This document shows positions 1 to 4,726 of a stretch of DNA of 9,008 bases, piece after piece; position 1 is the stretch's first letter, and each line of letters starts with the position of its first letter. Origin of the DNA: Acidimicrobiaceae bacterium (GTDB lineage: Bacteria > Actinomycetota > Acidimicrobiia > Acidimicrobiales > Salinilacustritrichaceae); assembly GCA_003476595.1 (NCBI GenBank), contig DMTU01000028.1, positions 4,699 through 13,706 of the forward strand, in the 5' to 3' direction. Below the pieces are notes generated by a model that was not told the DNA's origin, searched no databases, and saw only the letters and a program-made list of their open reading frames with translations. The position numbers and the translations under genes were made by a program.

Positions 1-347
1 TGGTCGAGACCGTCGCCGACCTCGAGCGGGCCTTCGACGGCCCCGCCGAGCCGCCCGCTCCGAGCAGCAACGGACTGCCCCGACGGGTCCCCGGCGCCCA
101 GCGCCCCGATGCCGCCCCGCTGGCCGCGCACCGTCGGGCCGCCGAGGACGAAGCGACCGCGCCGCCGGCAGCGACGCCGGCTCCGGAGGCGACTGCCGCG
201 GACGCTCCCGGCGCCGGGCTGTTCGGCTTCCTCGCGGCGTTCGAGGACGGCGCCGCCCGGGCCACCCAGCCCGGCGAGACCGACCACCGCACCACCGAAT
301 CGACCACCGAGCCCGTCCCCGGGCACTCCGAGGAGGAGCAGCGATGA
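1..347 (+). CDS. CvnA-type sensor histidine kinase, C-terminal tail only (5'-truncated by window)
   Basis: An open frame enters from the left edge (first full codon at base 3) and stops at a TGA at 345-347. Only about 114 residues are visible, all from a disordered tail rich in Ala, Pro, Glu and Thr, so no kinase motif can be seen. Two clues identify it. First, the short motif NGLPRRVPGA (bases 69-98) resembles the conserved C-terminal motif of conservon sensor kinases. Second, the next three genes are in the exact CvnB-CvnC-CvnD order. In Streptomyces conservons, CvnA is a membrane histidine kinase-like protein thought to work with the downstream Roadblock, DUF742 and GTPase proteins like a G-protein-coupled signalling unit. 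Its stop overlaps the next ATG (ATGA, 344-347), implying translational coupling. The identity is inferred from context; the frame itself is secure. Confidence 0.72.
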   Translation, partial: VETVADLERAFDGPAEPPAPSSNGLPRRVPGAQRPDAAPLAAHRRAAEDEATAPPAATPAPEATAADAPGAGLFGFLAAFEDGAARATQPGETDHRTTESTTEPVPGHSEEEQR

Positions 348-766
348 CCATGCAGGACGACGTCCGGCAGTTCTCGTGGATGATCGACAGCTTCGTCGAG
401 CAGACCCCCGGCGTCACCGACGCCATCGCGGTGTCGGCCGACGGGCTGCTGATGGCCATGTCGAAGTCCCTGGACCGGGCCGGCGCCGAGCAGCTCGCCG
501 CCATCGTGTCCGGGTTGGTGAGCCTGGGCCACGGCACCACGTCGTGCTTCGGGTTCGAGTCCCTCGAGCAGGTGATCGTCGCCATGAAGGGCGGCTACCT
601 GTTCGTGTCCTCGATCTCCGACGGCAGCTGCCTCGGCGTGGTGGCCTCCAAGCGCTGCGACATCGGCCAGGTCGGTTACCAGGCCAGCCTGCTCGTCGAC
701 CGGGCCCGGGCCGTCCTCACGCCGGAGCTCATCCTCGAGCTCCAGCAAGAGGTCCTCGTGTCATGA
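344..766 (+). CDS. Roadblock/LC7 domain protein (CvnB-like)
   Basis: A protein of 140 residues, the usual length for bacterial Roadblock/LC7 proteins. The whole chain fits one such domain: an N-terminal helix (FSWMIDSFVEQTPGV, residues 10-24), a strand pair around AIAVSADGLLMAMS, a central helix with EQLAAIVSGLVSLG, then strands around QVIVAMKGGYLFVSSI and a closing helix after residue 115. Family members regulate small GTPases of the MglA/CvnD type, often as dimers. The start ATG overlaps the upstream stop and has AGGAGG (331-336) seven bases before it; a second in-frame ATG two codons later is less well spaced. The end overlaps the DUF742 gene (ATGA, 763-766). It probably acts as the regulatory partner of the GTPase encoded at 1139-1753. 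Confidence 0.92.
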   Translation: MTMQDDVRQFSWMIDSFVEQTPGVTDAIAVSADGLLMAMSKSLDRAGAEQLAAIVSGLVSLGHGTTSCFGFESLEQVIVAMKGGYLFVSSISDGSCLGVVASKRCDIGQVGYQASLLVDRARAVLTPELILELQQEVLVS

Positions 767-1131
767 GCGCCGAGCCGCCGTCGAAGGGCCACGGGCGCAC
801 CGGGGGCCACGACGTCGTGCGACCGTTCGTGATGACGGGCGGGCGCACCCGTGCGGACCGGCGCGACCTGCGCATCGAGACGATGCTGACGGCCGTCCCG
901 GGGGCCACGACGTCGGGCCTGTCGGCCGAGCAGGTGAAGCTGCTCCGCCTCTGCCAGGCGCCGATCTCCATCGCCGAGGCCTCCGCCGAGCTCGGCCTGG
1001 TCATCGGCGTCACCACCATCCTCGCCGCCGACCTCGTCTCCGAGGGCCGTCTCGAGGTGCACCAGACCGATCCCGTGGAGATCGAGCTCGACGTCCTGTC
1101 GCGCATGATCGACGCCGTGCGGGCCCTGTAG
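763..1131 (+). CDS. DUF742 protein (CvnC-like)
   Basis: A protein of 122 residues with the DUF742 look: a short flexible start, the motif VVRPFVMTGGRT (residues 18-29) followed by a basic stretch, then a predicted winged-helix-like core (LSAEQVKLLRLCQAPISIAE, continuing to GRLEVHQ). DUF742 proteins are the third member of conservons; their molecular role is not settled, although the fold suggests a protein-protein or nucleic-acid adaptor. The frame stays open upstream to base 109, but that part is read through CvnA and CvnB codons; the ATG at 763 is the start that gives the family's normal length and overlaps the CvnB stop. GAGG (749-752) could serve as a ribosome binding site. The TAG at 1129-1131 is followed directly by the GTPase ribosome binding site. 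Confidence 0.9.
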   Translation: MSAEPPSKGHGRTGGHDVVRPFVMTGGRTRADRRDLRIETMLTAVPGATTSGLSAEQVKLLRLCQAPISIAEASAELGLVIGVTTILAADLVSEGRLEVHQTDPVEIELDVLSRMIDAVRAL

Positions 1132-1138
1132 GAGAACG

Positions 1139-1753
1139 ATGACGATCAAGCACGACGACCGCCCCGCCGGCGACGCCTGGAAGCCCCGCATCCGCCCCGT
1201 GAAGTTCGTGGTCGCCGGTGGCTTCGGTGCCGGCAAGACCACCTTCGTCGGCGCGCTGTCGGAGATCCCGCCGCTGCGCACCGAGGCGGCCATGACCACC
1301 GTCGGCGCCCGCGTCGACCACCGCCGCGGCTCGGAGGCCAAGACCACGACGACCGTGGCCATGGACTTCGGGCGCCTCACGGTCGACGAGTACCTGGTGA
1401 TGTACCTGTTCGGCACGCCCGGCCAGGAGCGCTTCGGGTTCATGTGGGACGACATCTGCACCCACGCCCTCGGCGCGGTGGTGCTGGTCGACACCGACCG
1501 GCTCGACCAGAGCTTCCCCGCCGTGGACTACTTCGAGGCCAAGGACATCCCCTTCGTCGTCGCCGTCAACCGGTTCGAGGGCACGACCCGCCACGACCTC
1601 GGCGCCGTGCGCGATGCCCTCGGCGTCAGCCCCAACGTGCCGATGACCGAGTGCGACGCCCGCCACACCGAGTCGGCCAAGCAGGTGCTCCTGCTCCTGC
1701 TCGACGAGCTGGTCAACGCGGCCCGGGCCCGCGCCGCAGCCACCGTCGTCTGA
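1139..1753 (+). CDS. Ras-like small GTP-binding protein (CvnD-like)
   Basis: A soluble GTPase of 204 residues. Visible motifs in order: P-loop GGFGAGKTT (residues 27-35), a Thr-rich switch region (TTTT, 69-72), G3-type FGTPGQERF (91-99), G4-type NRFEG (144-148) and a G5-like TECDARH (170-176). The G4 box is N-x-F-E rather than the Ras N-K-x-D, which is usual for the CvnD branch as I know it. It is the last gene of the conservon; by analogy with Streptomyces it cycles between GTP and GDP under control of the Roadblock and DUF742 partners and relays a signal from the sensor kinase. The start is decided by GGAG (1131-1134), four bases before the ATG. The TGA at 1751-1753 is followed by hairpins. 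No lipidation or membrane segment is seen. Confidence 0.93.
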   Translation: MTIKHDDRPAGDAWKPRIRPVKFVVAGGFGAGKTTFVGALSEIPPLRTEAAMTTVGARVDHRRGSEAKTTTTVAMDFGRLTVDEYLVMYLFGTPGQERFGFMWDDICTHALGAVVLVDTDRLDQSFPAVDYFEAKDIPFVVAVNRFEGTTRHDLGAVRDALGVSPNVPMTECDARHTESAKQVLLLLLDELVNAARARAAATVV

Positions 1754-1770
1754 GCTTCCGGGACGCGGAA

Positions 1771-1790
1771 CCACGCCCCCAGGGGCGTGG
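1771..1790. terminator. Short GC hairpin after the conservon
   Basis: CCACGCCC (1771-1778) pairs with GGGCGTGG (1783-1790), an 8-bp perfect stem with a 4-base loop, 17 bases after the GTPase stop. There is no T-run, so it is at best an actinobacterial-style terminator or an mRNA-end stabiliser. Confidence 0.45.
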
Positions 1791-1801
1791 ACCGCGGCCC
1801 A

Positions 1802-1814
1802 GAACGATTCGTTC
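1802..1814. repeat. Small inverted repeat GAACGA-T-TCGTTC
   Basis: A perfect 6+6 inverted repeat with one central base, lying between the two hairpins of the convergent intergenic region. It is AT-richer than its surroundings. It could be a protein-binding site, but position between convergent gene ends argues against an operator, and chance cannot be excluded. Confidence 0.3.
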
Positions 1815-1833
1815 AACCGTCCCCCGGACGCGA

Positions 1834-1863
1834 ACCGGCCCCGCCTGCAGAGGCGGGGCCGGT
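1834..1863. terminator. Strong hairpin, probable bidirectional terminator
   Basis: ACCGGCCCCGCCT (1834-1846) is the exact reverse complement of AGGCGGGGCCGGT (1851-1863), giving a 13-bp perfect stem with a 4-base loop (GCAG). It sits between the ends of two convergent genes (GTPase ending at 1753, cytochrome c ending at 1888), where a shared terminator is expected. Neither side has a clear T-run, common for high-GC actinobacteria, so the function is inferred from stem strength and position. Confidence 0.75.
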
Positions 1864-1887
1864 GCCGTTCTCGGGTGCGGGGGCGAC

Positions 1888-2817
1888 CTACGGGGAGGCG
1901 CTGTCGCCGCCGGCGGACTGCGGCGGCTCGGTGTCCTCGGCGTTGTCGCCGGTCTGGCTGGCGTCGCCGCCGTCGCTGGGCTCCTCGTTGCCGCCACCCT
2001 CGCCGGTGCCCTCCGCGGGGGCGTTCTCGGCGTCGGGGTCGGCGCTCTGGGTGCCGCCCTCGGCCTCGGGGGCCTCCACGCCGACCTCGGCGAGGGCCTC
2101 CTCGAGGGTCATGTCCGGGTTCTCCGACATGAGCAGGGCGACCTCTTCGAGCGCCTCGGCGTCCTCGGTGTCGGGGTTCTCGCCGCCGAGCTCGCGCTCG
2201 TGCAGGACGATGTAGAGCAGGTCGGCGTCGGAGAGCTGCTCCTCGCCGAAGCCGGGCATGCCGCCACCGACGGGCGTCTCGTTGGCGCCGTAGGTGCTGC
2301 CGCGCTCCGCCTCCCAGCCGGCCGAGCCGAGGCGCACCCACTCGAAGTGGGTCACGAAGCTGGGGAAGGTCTCGTAGATGGCGCCACCGGTGAAGGCCGG
2401 GCCGACGCCGCCGCCGCCCCCGCCGCCGTGGCAGCCGGCGCAACCGCTGCCGGCGTAGAGCTCCTCGCCGAGCACCGCGGGACCCTCGCCGGCGGGCGGC
2501 GGGGACAGGGTGCCGGTGTAGACGTAGGCCCACAGCGGCAGGGCCGCGAGCACGGGCATGGCCCAGAACGGGATCTTGCGCCGCTTCTGGTACGCCTCGA
2601 CCATGGGCGAGGGCGGCGGTGCCGCCTCGACCCCGGCCGGCTCCGGGTGGGCCGGCATGGAGGCCGGCGCGGATGCCGCGGCCTTGGCCGGCGCGCTGGA
2701 CGCGGGTGCGGCCCCGGCGTCCGCGGTGCCCTCGCCGTCCGCGCCGCCCCCGTCGCCACCCATGGCGGCTCGACGCTCGCGTGAGCGCTTGAGGAGGTGT
2801 TCGGGGATCTCAGTCAA
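1888..2817 (-). CDS. Membrane-anchored monohaem cytochrome c with acidic C-terminal tail
   Basis: A protein of 309 residues when read from the TTG at 2817-2815. Layout: N-terminal motif TEIPEHLLKR (2-11), a disordered Ala/Pro/Gly stretch (about 20-72), one transmembrane helix (about 82-104), then a class I-like cytochrome c domain with haem motif CAGCH (126-130) and a likely Met ligand in GGGMPGFG (Met187). A run of seven glycines follows the haem motif directly. The last 70 residues are acidic and low in complexity. It would be held to the outer face of the membrane, carrying electrons from the bc complex encoded divergently. Its MPGFG segment resembles that of the dihaem cytochrome c at 6468-7601. 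The TTG start is chosen because it has GGGAGG upstream and because its N-terminus matches subunit IV (4727); the alternative is an ATG at 2763-2761. Confidence 0.9.
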   Translation of the reverse strand: MTEIPEHLLKRSRERRAAMGGDGGGADGEGTADAGAAPASSAPAKAAASAPASMPAHPEPAGVEAAPPPSPMVEAYQKRRKIPFWAMPVLAALPLWAYVYTGTLSPPPAGEGPAVLGEELYAGSGCAGCHGGGGGGGVGPAFTGGAIYETFPSFVTHFEWVRLGSAGWEAERGSTYGANETPVGGGMPGFGEEQLSDADLLYIVLHERELGGENPDTEDAEALEEVALLMSENPDMTLEEALAEVGVEAPEAEGGTQSADPDAENAPAEGTGEGGGNEEPSDGGDASQTGDNAEDTEPPQSAGGDSASP

Positions 2818-2821
2818 CGGG

Positions 2822-2827
2822 CCTCCC
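2822..2827 (-). promoter_or_regulatory. Ribosome binding site deciding a TTG start
   Basis: On the minus strand this reads GGGAGG, four bases before the TTG at 2817-2815. It supports the TTG start over the longer open frame (to 2892) and over the internal ATG at 2763, which lacks an obvious Shine-Dalgarno sequence. Confidence 0.6.
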
Positions 2828-2873
2828 GGAGGACACGGCGAACGCTTGTTGCAACGGCGACAGGGTAGGCGCC

Positions 2874-2912
2874 GGGCCCGATCCGCACCCAAGCCGCCCG
2901 AAAGGGCCCGAT
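2874..2912. repeat. Direct repeat GGGCCCGAT x2, 30-bp period
   Basis: Two exact copies (2874-2882 and 2904-2912) in the divergent promoter region, each containing the palindrome GGGCCC. The roughly three-turn spacing would place two bound proteins on the same face of the helix. In such GC-rich DNA chance copies are possible. Confidence 0.4.
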
Positions 2913-2962
2913 GTGTCTCGCCTCAGGGGGTCGTGGTAGACCGTCCACTTGCGGGCTCCGAC

Positions 2963-2974
2963 GGCTCCGGAGCC
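2963..2974. repeat. 12-bp perfect palindrome GGCTCCGGAGCC
   Basis: GGCTCC followed by its exact reverse complement GGAGCC, 40 bp before the proposed start of the bc operon. Possible operator or small 5'-leader hairpin; no known regulator is recognised from it. Confidence 0.35.
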
Positions 2975-3001
2975 TTCCTCGCACCAAATGTGATCGAATT
3001 C

Positions 3002-3007
3002 ACGAGG
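3002..3007 (+). promoter_or_regulatory. Ribosome binding site (ACGAGG) for the first gene of the bc operon
   Basis: GAGG at 3004-3007 lies six bases before a GTG at 3014. The other candidate GTG at 2990 has no Shine-Dalgarno sequence within a normal distance, so this site favours the shorter protein. Confidence 0.5.
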
Positions 3008-3013
3008 TCCGTC

Positions 3014-3466
3014 GTGGTCGCCTTCTCCCTCTCCACAATCATCGGGATCATCGGCATTCTCGCCGTGGTCTGGTACGGGAAGAACCGGCGCGCGCCCGGT
3101 GCCCCGCTCACCTGGGGGCAGGCCAACGCCGCCGCGGCCTTCACCTTCTTCTTCATGTTCTGGTGGTACGGCGTCATCCCCCACCAGTGGCTGACCTGGG
3201 CCGACAACGAGCTCAACTGGCGCCCCGACCGCACCCTCTGGGCCGTCGGCAACGTCCTGCGCCCCGAGGCCGAGGGCGGCTGGCTGCCGCTCACCCTGAA
3301 CTGGCGCATCGTCCGCGACCTCGTCGCCGTGGTGATCTACGGCGTCGGCCTGGGCCTGCAGATCTGGCTCTGGGCCTGGTGGAACGACCGCAAGAAGAAG
3401 GCAGAGGCCCAGGCGGCCATCGTGCCCACGTCGAGCTACGGCCGCCCGCTGGTGAAGAAGGGGTGA
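3014..3466 (+). CDS. Unrecognised small three-helix membrane protein heading the bc operon
   Basis: A protein of 150 residues from GTG 3014, or 158 from GTG 2990. I do not recognise a family. Three hydrophobic helices are visible: about residues 2-22, 37-56 and 102-123. The chain is rich in aromatics, especially Trp (HQWLTW, LNWRPD, WLWAWW), and ends in a basic tail with KKKAEAQ. No haem motif, cysteine or metal-binding pattern is seen; a lone His follows helix 2 (IPHQW, His57). The WWYGVIPHQW stretch has an aromatic/His character often found at the membrane surface of quinone-linked subunits, but this is only a resemblance. It lies seven bases before the ferredoxin gene and is the first gene of a tightly packed bc operon, so an accessory or assembly role in that complex is the best inference. 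Confidence 0.8.
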   Translation: MVAFSLSTIIGIIGILAVVWYGKNRRAPGAPLTWGQANAAAAFTFFFMFWWYGVIPHQWLTWADNELNWRPDRTLWAVGNVLRPEAEGGWLPLTLNWRIVRDLVAVVIYGVGLGLQIWLWAWWNDRKKKAEAQAAIVPTSSYGRPLVKKG

Positions 3467-3473
3467 GCCGCTA

Positions 3474-3890
3474 GTGGCAAAGACCGACGCCAACCCGCCG
3501 CTCCCGGAGTTCCGGGACGACTACGTGCTGCAGGAGGTCGACCCCTCCTGGCTCGCCGCGGCGGTGAAGCCCAAGCAGTTCATCCACATCGACCAGTCCG
3601 AGTGCATCATGTGCGAGGGCTGCGTCGACATCTGCCCGTGGAAGTGCATCCACATGGTGTCCCCGACGGCCATCGAGTCGGCCACGGGCACCGAGCAGCC
3701 GGGCCTCGACCCGAGCGACCACGTGATCTTCACCATCGACGACGACGTCTGCACCCGCTGCGCCCTGTGCGTGGACCGGTGCCCGACCGGCGTCATCATC
3801 CTCGGCAAGCTCGGCGCCCCGAGCGCCGCCGGCGACCCCCACGCACGCACCCCGACCCATGGCTACGGCTATGGGATGCGCCTCGGTTAA
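3474..3890 (+). CDS. Ferredoxin-like protein with two [4Fe-4S] clusters
   Basis: A protein of 138 residues with two complete cluster-binding motifs: C44-x2-C47-x2-C50-x3-C54-P and C93-x2-C96-x2-C99-x3-C103-P. The 38 residues between them are longer than in small bacterial 2[4Fe-4S] ferredoxins and resemble the spaced arrangement of NuoI-like or subunit-type ferredoxins. An N-terminal segment of about 40 residues contains EVDPSWLAAAVKPKQFIHID; the C-terminus is a short Gly/His/Tyr-rich tail (HGYGYG). No membrane helix or signal peptide is seen, so it should be cytoplasmic, docking on the inner face of the complex. It is flanked by a membrane protein and cytochrome b with 7- and 12-base gaps, so it is very likely co-translated with the bc complex. 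The start is a GTG just after a TAG; only a weak GGTGAG precedes it. Confidence 0.93.
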   Translation: MAKTDANPPLPEFRDDYVLQEVDPSWLAAAVKPKQFIHIDQSECIMCEGCVDICPWKCIHMVSPTAIESATGTEQPGLDPSDHVIFTIDDDVCTRCALCVDRCPTGVIILGKLGAPSAAGDPHARTPTHGYGYGMRLG

Positions 3891-3894
3891 GGAG
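3889..3894 (+). promoter_or_regulatory. Ribosome binding site AAGGAG for cytochrome b
   Basis: AAGGAG overlaps the ferredoxin TAA stop and lies eight bases before the GTG at 3903, fixing that GTG as the cytochrome b start. Confidence 0.7.
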
Positions 3895-3902
3895 AAACCT
3901 TC

Positions 3903-4694
3903 GTGGCCAGCACCACCGAAGACAAGCCATCGCTCGGCGAGCGGCTCCAGAAGTCCATGCAGGGCCTGCCCGACACGGTGCAGGGCTCCCAGGCGTGGAA
4001 CTCGATCTTCCGACCCGGGTCCATCTTCCGCAAGGGCTACACCGACTCGCCCCGAAACCGCTCCTACGTGGTGATGAACTCGGTGCTGTACCACCTGCAC
4101 CCGGTGAAGGTGAAGCGCCACGCCGTGAAGGTGAGCTACACGCTCTGCCTCGGCGGGCTGTCCTTCTTCCTGTTCATCCTGCTGACGGTGACGGGCATCT
4201 TCTTGATGTTCTTCTACCGGCCCACCGCCGCCCAGGCCTGGGACGACATCTACAACCTGCAGACCGGCGTCACCTTCGGCCTGCTCGTGCGGAACATGCA
4301 CAGATGGGCGGCGCACCTCATGGTGCTGTCGGTCTTCCTCCACATGGCCCGCGTCTTCTACCACGGGGCCTACAAGCCGCCCCGCGAGTTCAACTGGGTG
4401 ATCGGCGTGATCCTGCTCACCCTCACCCTGCTTCTGTCCTTCACCGGCTACCTGCTCCCGTGGGACCAGCTGGCCCTGTGGGCCGTGGCCGTGGGCACGA
4501 ACATGATGGGCTACACACCGGTCTTCGGTGACCAAGTGCGCTTCGTGCTCCTGGGCGGCGTCGAGATCGGATCGGACACCTTGATCCGCTGGTACGTGCT
4601 GCACGTGCTGATGCTGCCCTTCGTGATCGTCATCTTCATGGCGATCCACTTCTGGCGAGTCCGCAAGGACGGCGGGATCTCAGGTCCGCTGTAG
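3903..4694 (+). CDS. Cytochrome b6-type subunit of the bc complex (N-terminal cytochrome b half)
   Basis: A protein of 263 residues with four transmembrane helices; it holds both b haems of a quinol:cytochrome c oxidoreductase. The haem ligands are His133/His147 and His234/His249. The second pair is 15 positions apart, as in cytochrome b6 (His187/His202), whereas cytochrome bc1 has 14. Other b6-like marks are CLGG (82-85), FYRPT (104-108), RNMHRW (130-135), GYLLPWDQ (182-189) and the C-terminal end ISGPL. Cys82 aligns with the b6 cysteine that attaches the extra haem c_n (c_i). Compared with b6 there are about 45 extra residues at the N-terminus. The C-terminal half of cytochrome b is encoded by the next gene, so the protein is split as in b6f and Bacillus-type complexes rather than fused as in typical actinobacterial QcrB. 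Confidence 0.95.
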   Translation: MASTTEDKPSLGERLQKSMQGLPDTVQGSQAWNSIFRPGSIFRKGYTDSPRNRSYVVMNSVLYHLHPVKVKRHAVKVSYTLCLGGLSFFLFILLTVTGIFLMFFYRPTAAQAWDDIYNLQTGVTFGLLVRNMHRWAAHLMVLSVFLHMARVFYHGAYKPPREFNWVIGVILLTLTLLLSFTGYLLPWDQLALWAVAVGTNMMGYTPVFGDQVRFVLLGGVEIGSDTLIRWYVLHVLMLPFVIVIFMAIHFWRVRKDGGISGPL

Positions 4695-4726
4695 GCGATG
4701 ATGGTGACGAGACGAGGCATGAACCC

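Larger units (their letters stand above)
2818..3013. promoter_or_regulatory. Divergent intergenic region between cytochrome c and the bc operon
   Basis: This 196-bp gap must hold the promoters for both the minus-strand cytochrome c and the long plus-strand respiratory operon. I see no convincing -35/-10 pair on either strand. Visible elements are a palindrome GTTGCAAC (2848-2855), two copies of GGGCCCGAT at 2874-2882 and 2904-2912 (30 bp apart, about three helical turns), and a 12-bp perfect palindrome GGCTCCGGAGCC (2963-2974). These are possible regulator sites that could co-regulate both directions; the regulatory role is inferred from location. Confidence 0.5.

Noticed and set aside
109..762. 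Upstream extension of the DUF742 frame
   Set aside because: Read out of frame through the CvnA tail and the Roadblock gene; Arg/Pro-rich. The ATG at 763 gives normal family length.
1010..2533. Open frame of 507 codons on the minus strand
   Set aside because: Spans the GTPase antisense and an alternative frame of the cytochrome c gene; dominated by Arg and Gly, no motif.
1444..2784. Open frame of 446 codons on the plus strand
   Set aside because: Crosses the GTPase stop and hairpins and runs antisense to the cytochrome c, which has a haem motif and helix; a shadow.
2914..2942. Possible -35/-10 pair (TGTCTC, 17 bp, TAGACC)
   Set aside because: Too few matches to consensus to list as a promoter; the region is described without assigning boxes.
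2988..2993. ATG at 2988 as a start
   Set aside because: The next codon is TGA, so it encodes nothing.
2558..3013. Upstream extension of the small membrane protein frame
   Set aside because: It would overlap most of the cytochrome c N-terminus antisense and has low-complexity composition; GTG at 3014 (or 2990) is the better start.
3474..3890. Ferredoxin gene as nuoI of complex I
   Set aside because: The cluster motifs are similar, but the inter-motif spacing and tails do not look like NuoI, and it sits beside cytochrome b, over 4.6 kb from nuoA.
3471..4649. Open frame of 392 codons on the minus strand
   Set aside because: Antisense to ferredoxin and cytochrome b; His/Val/Glu-rich with no domain, a complement shadow.
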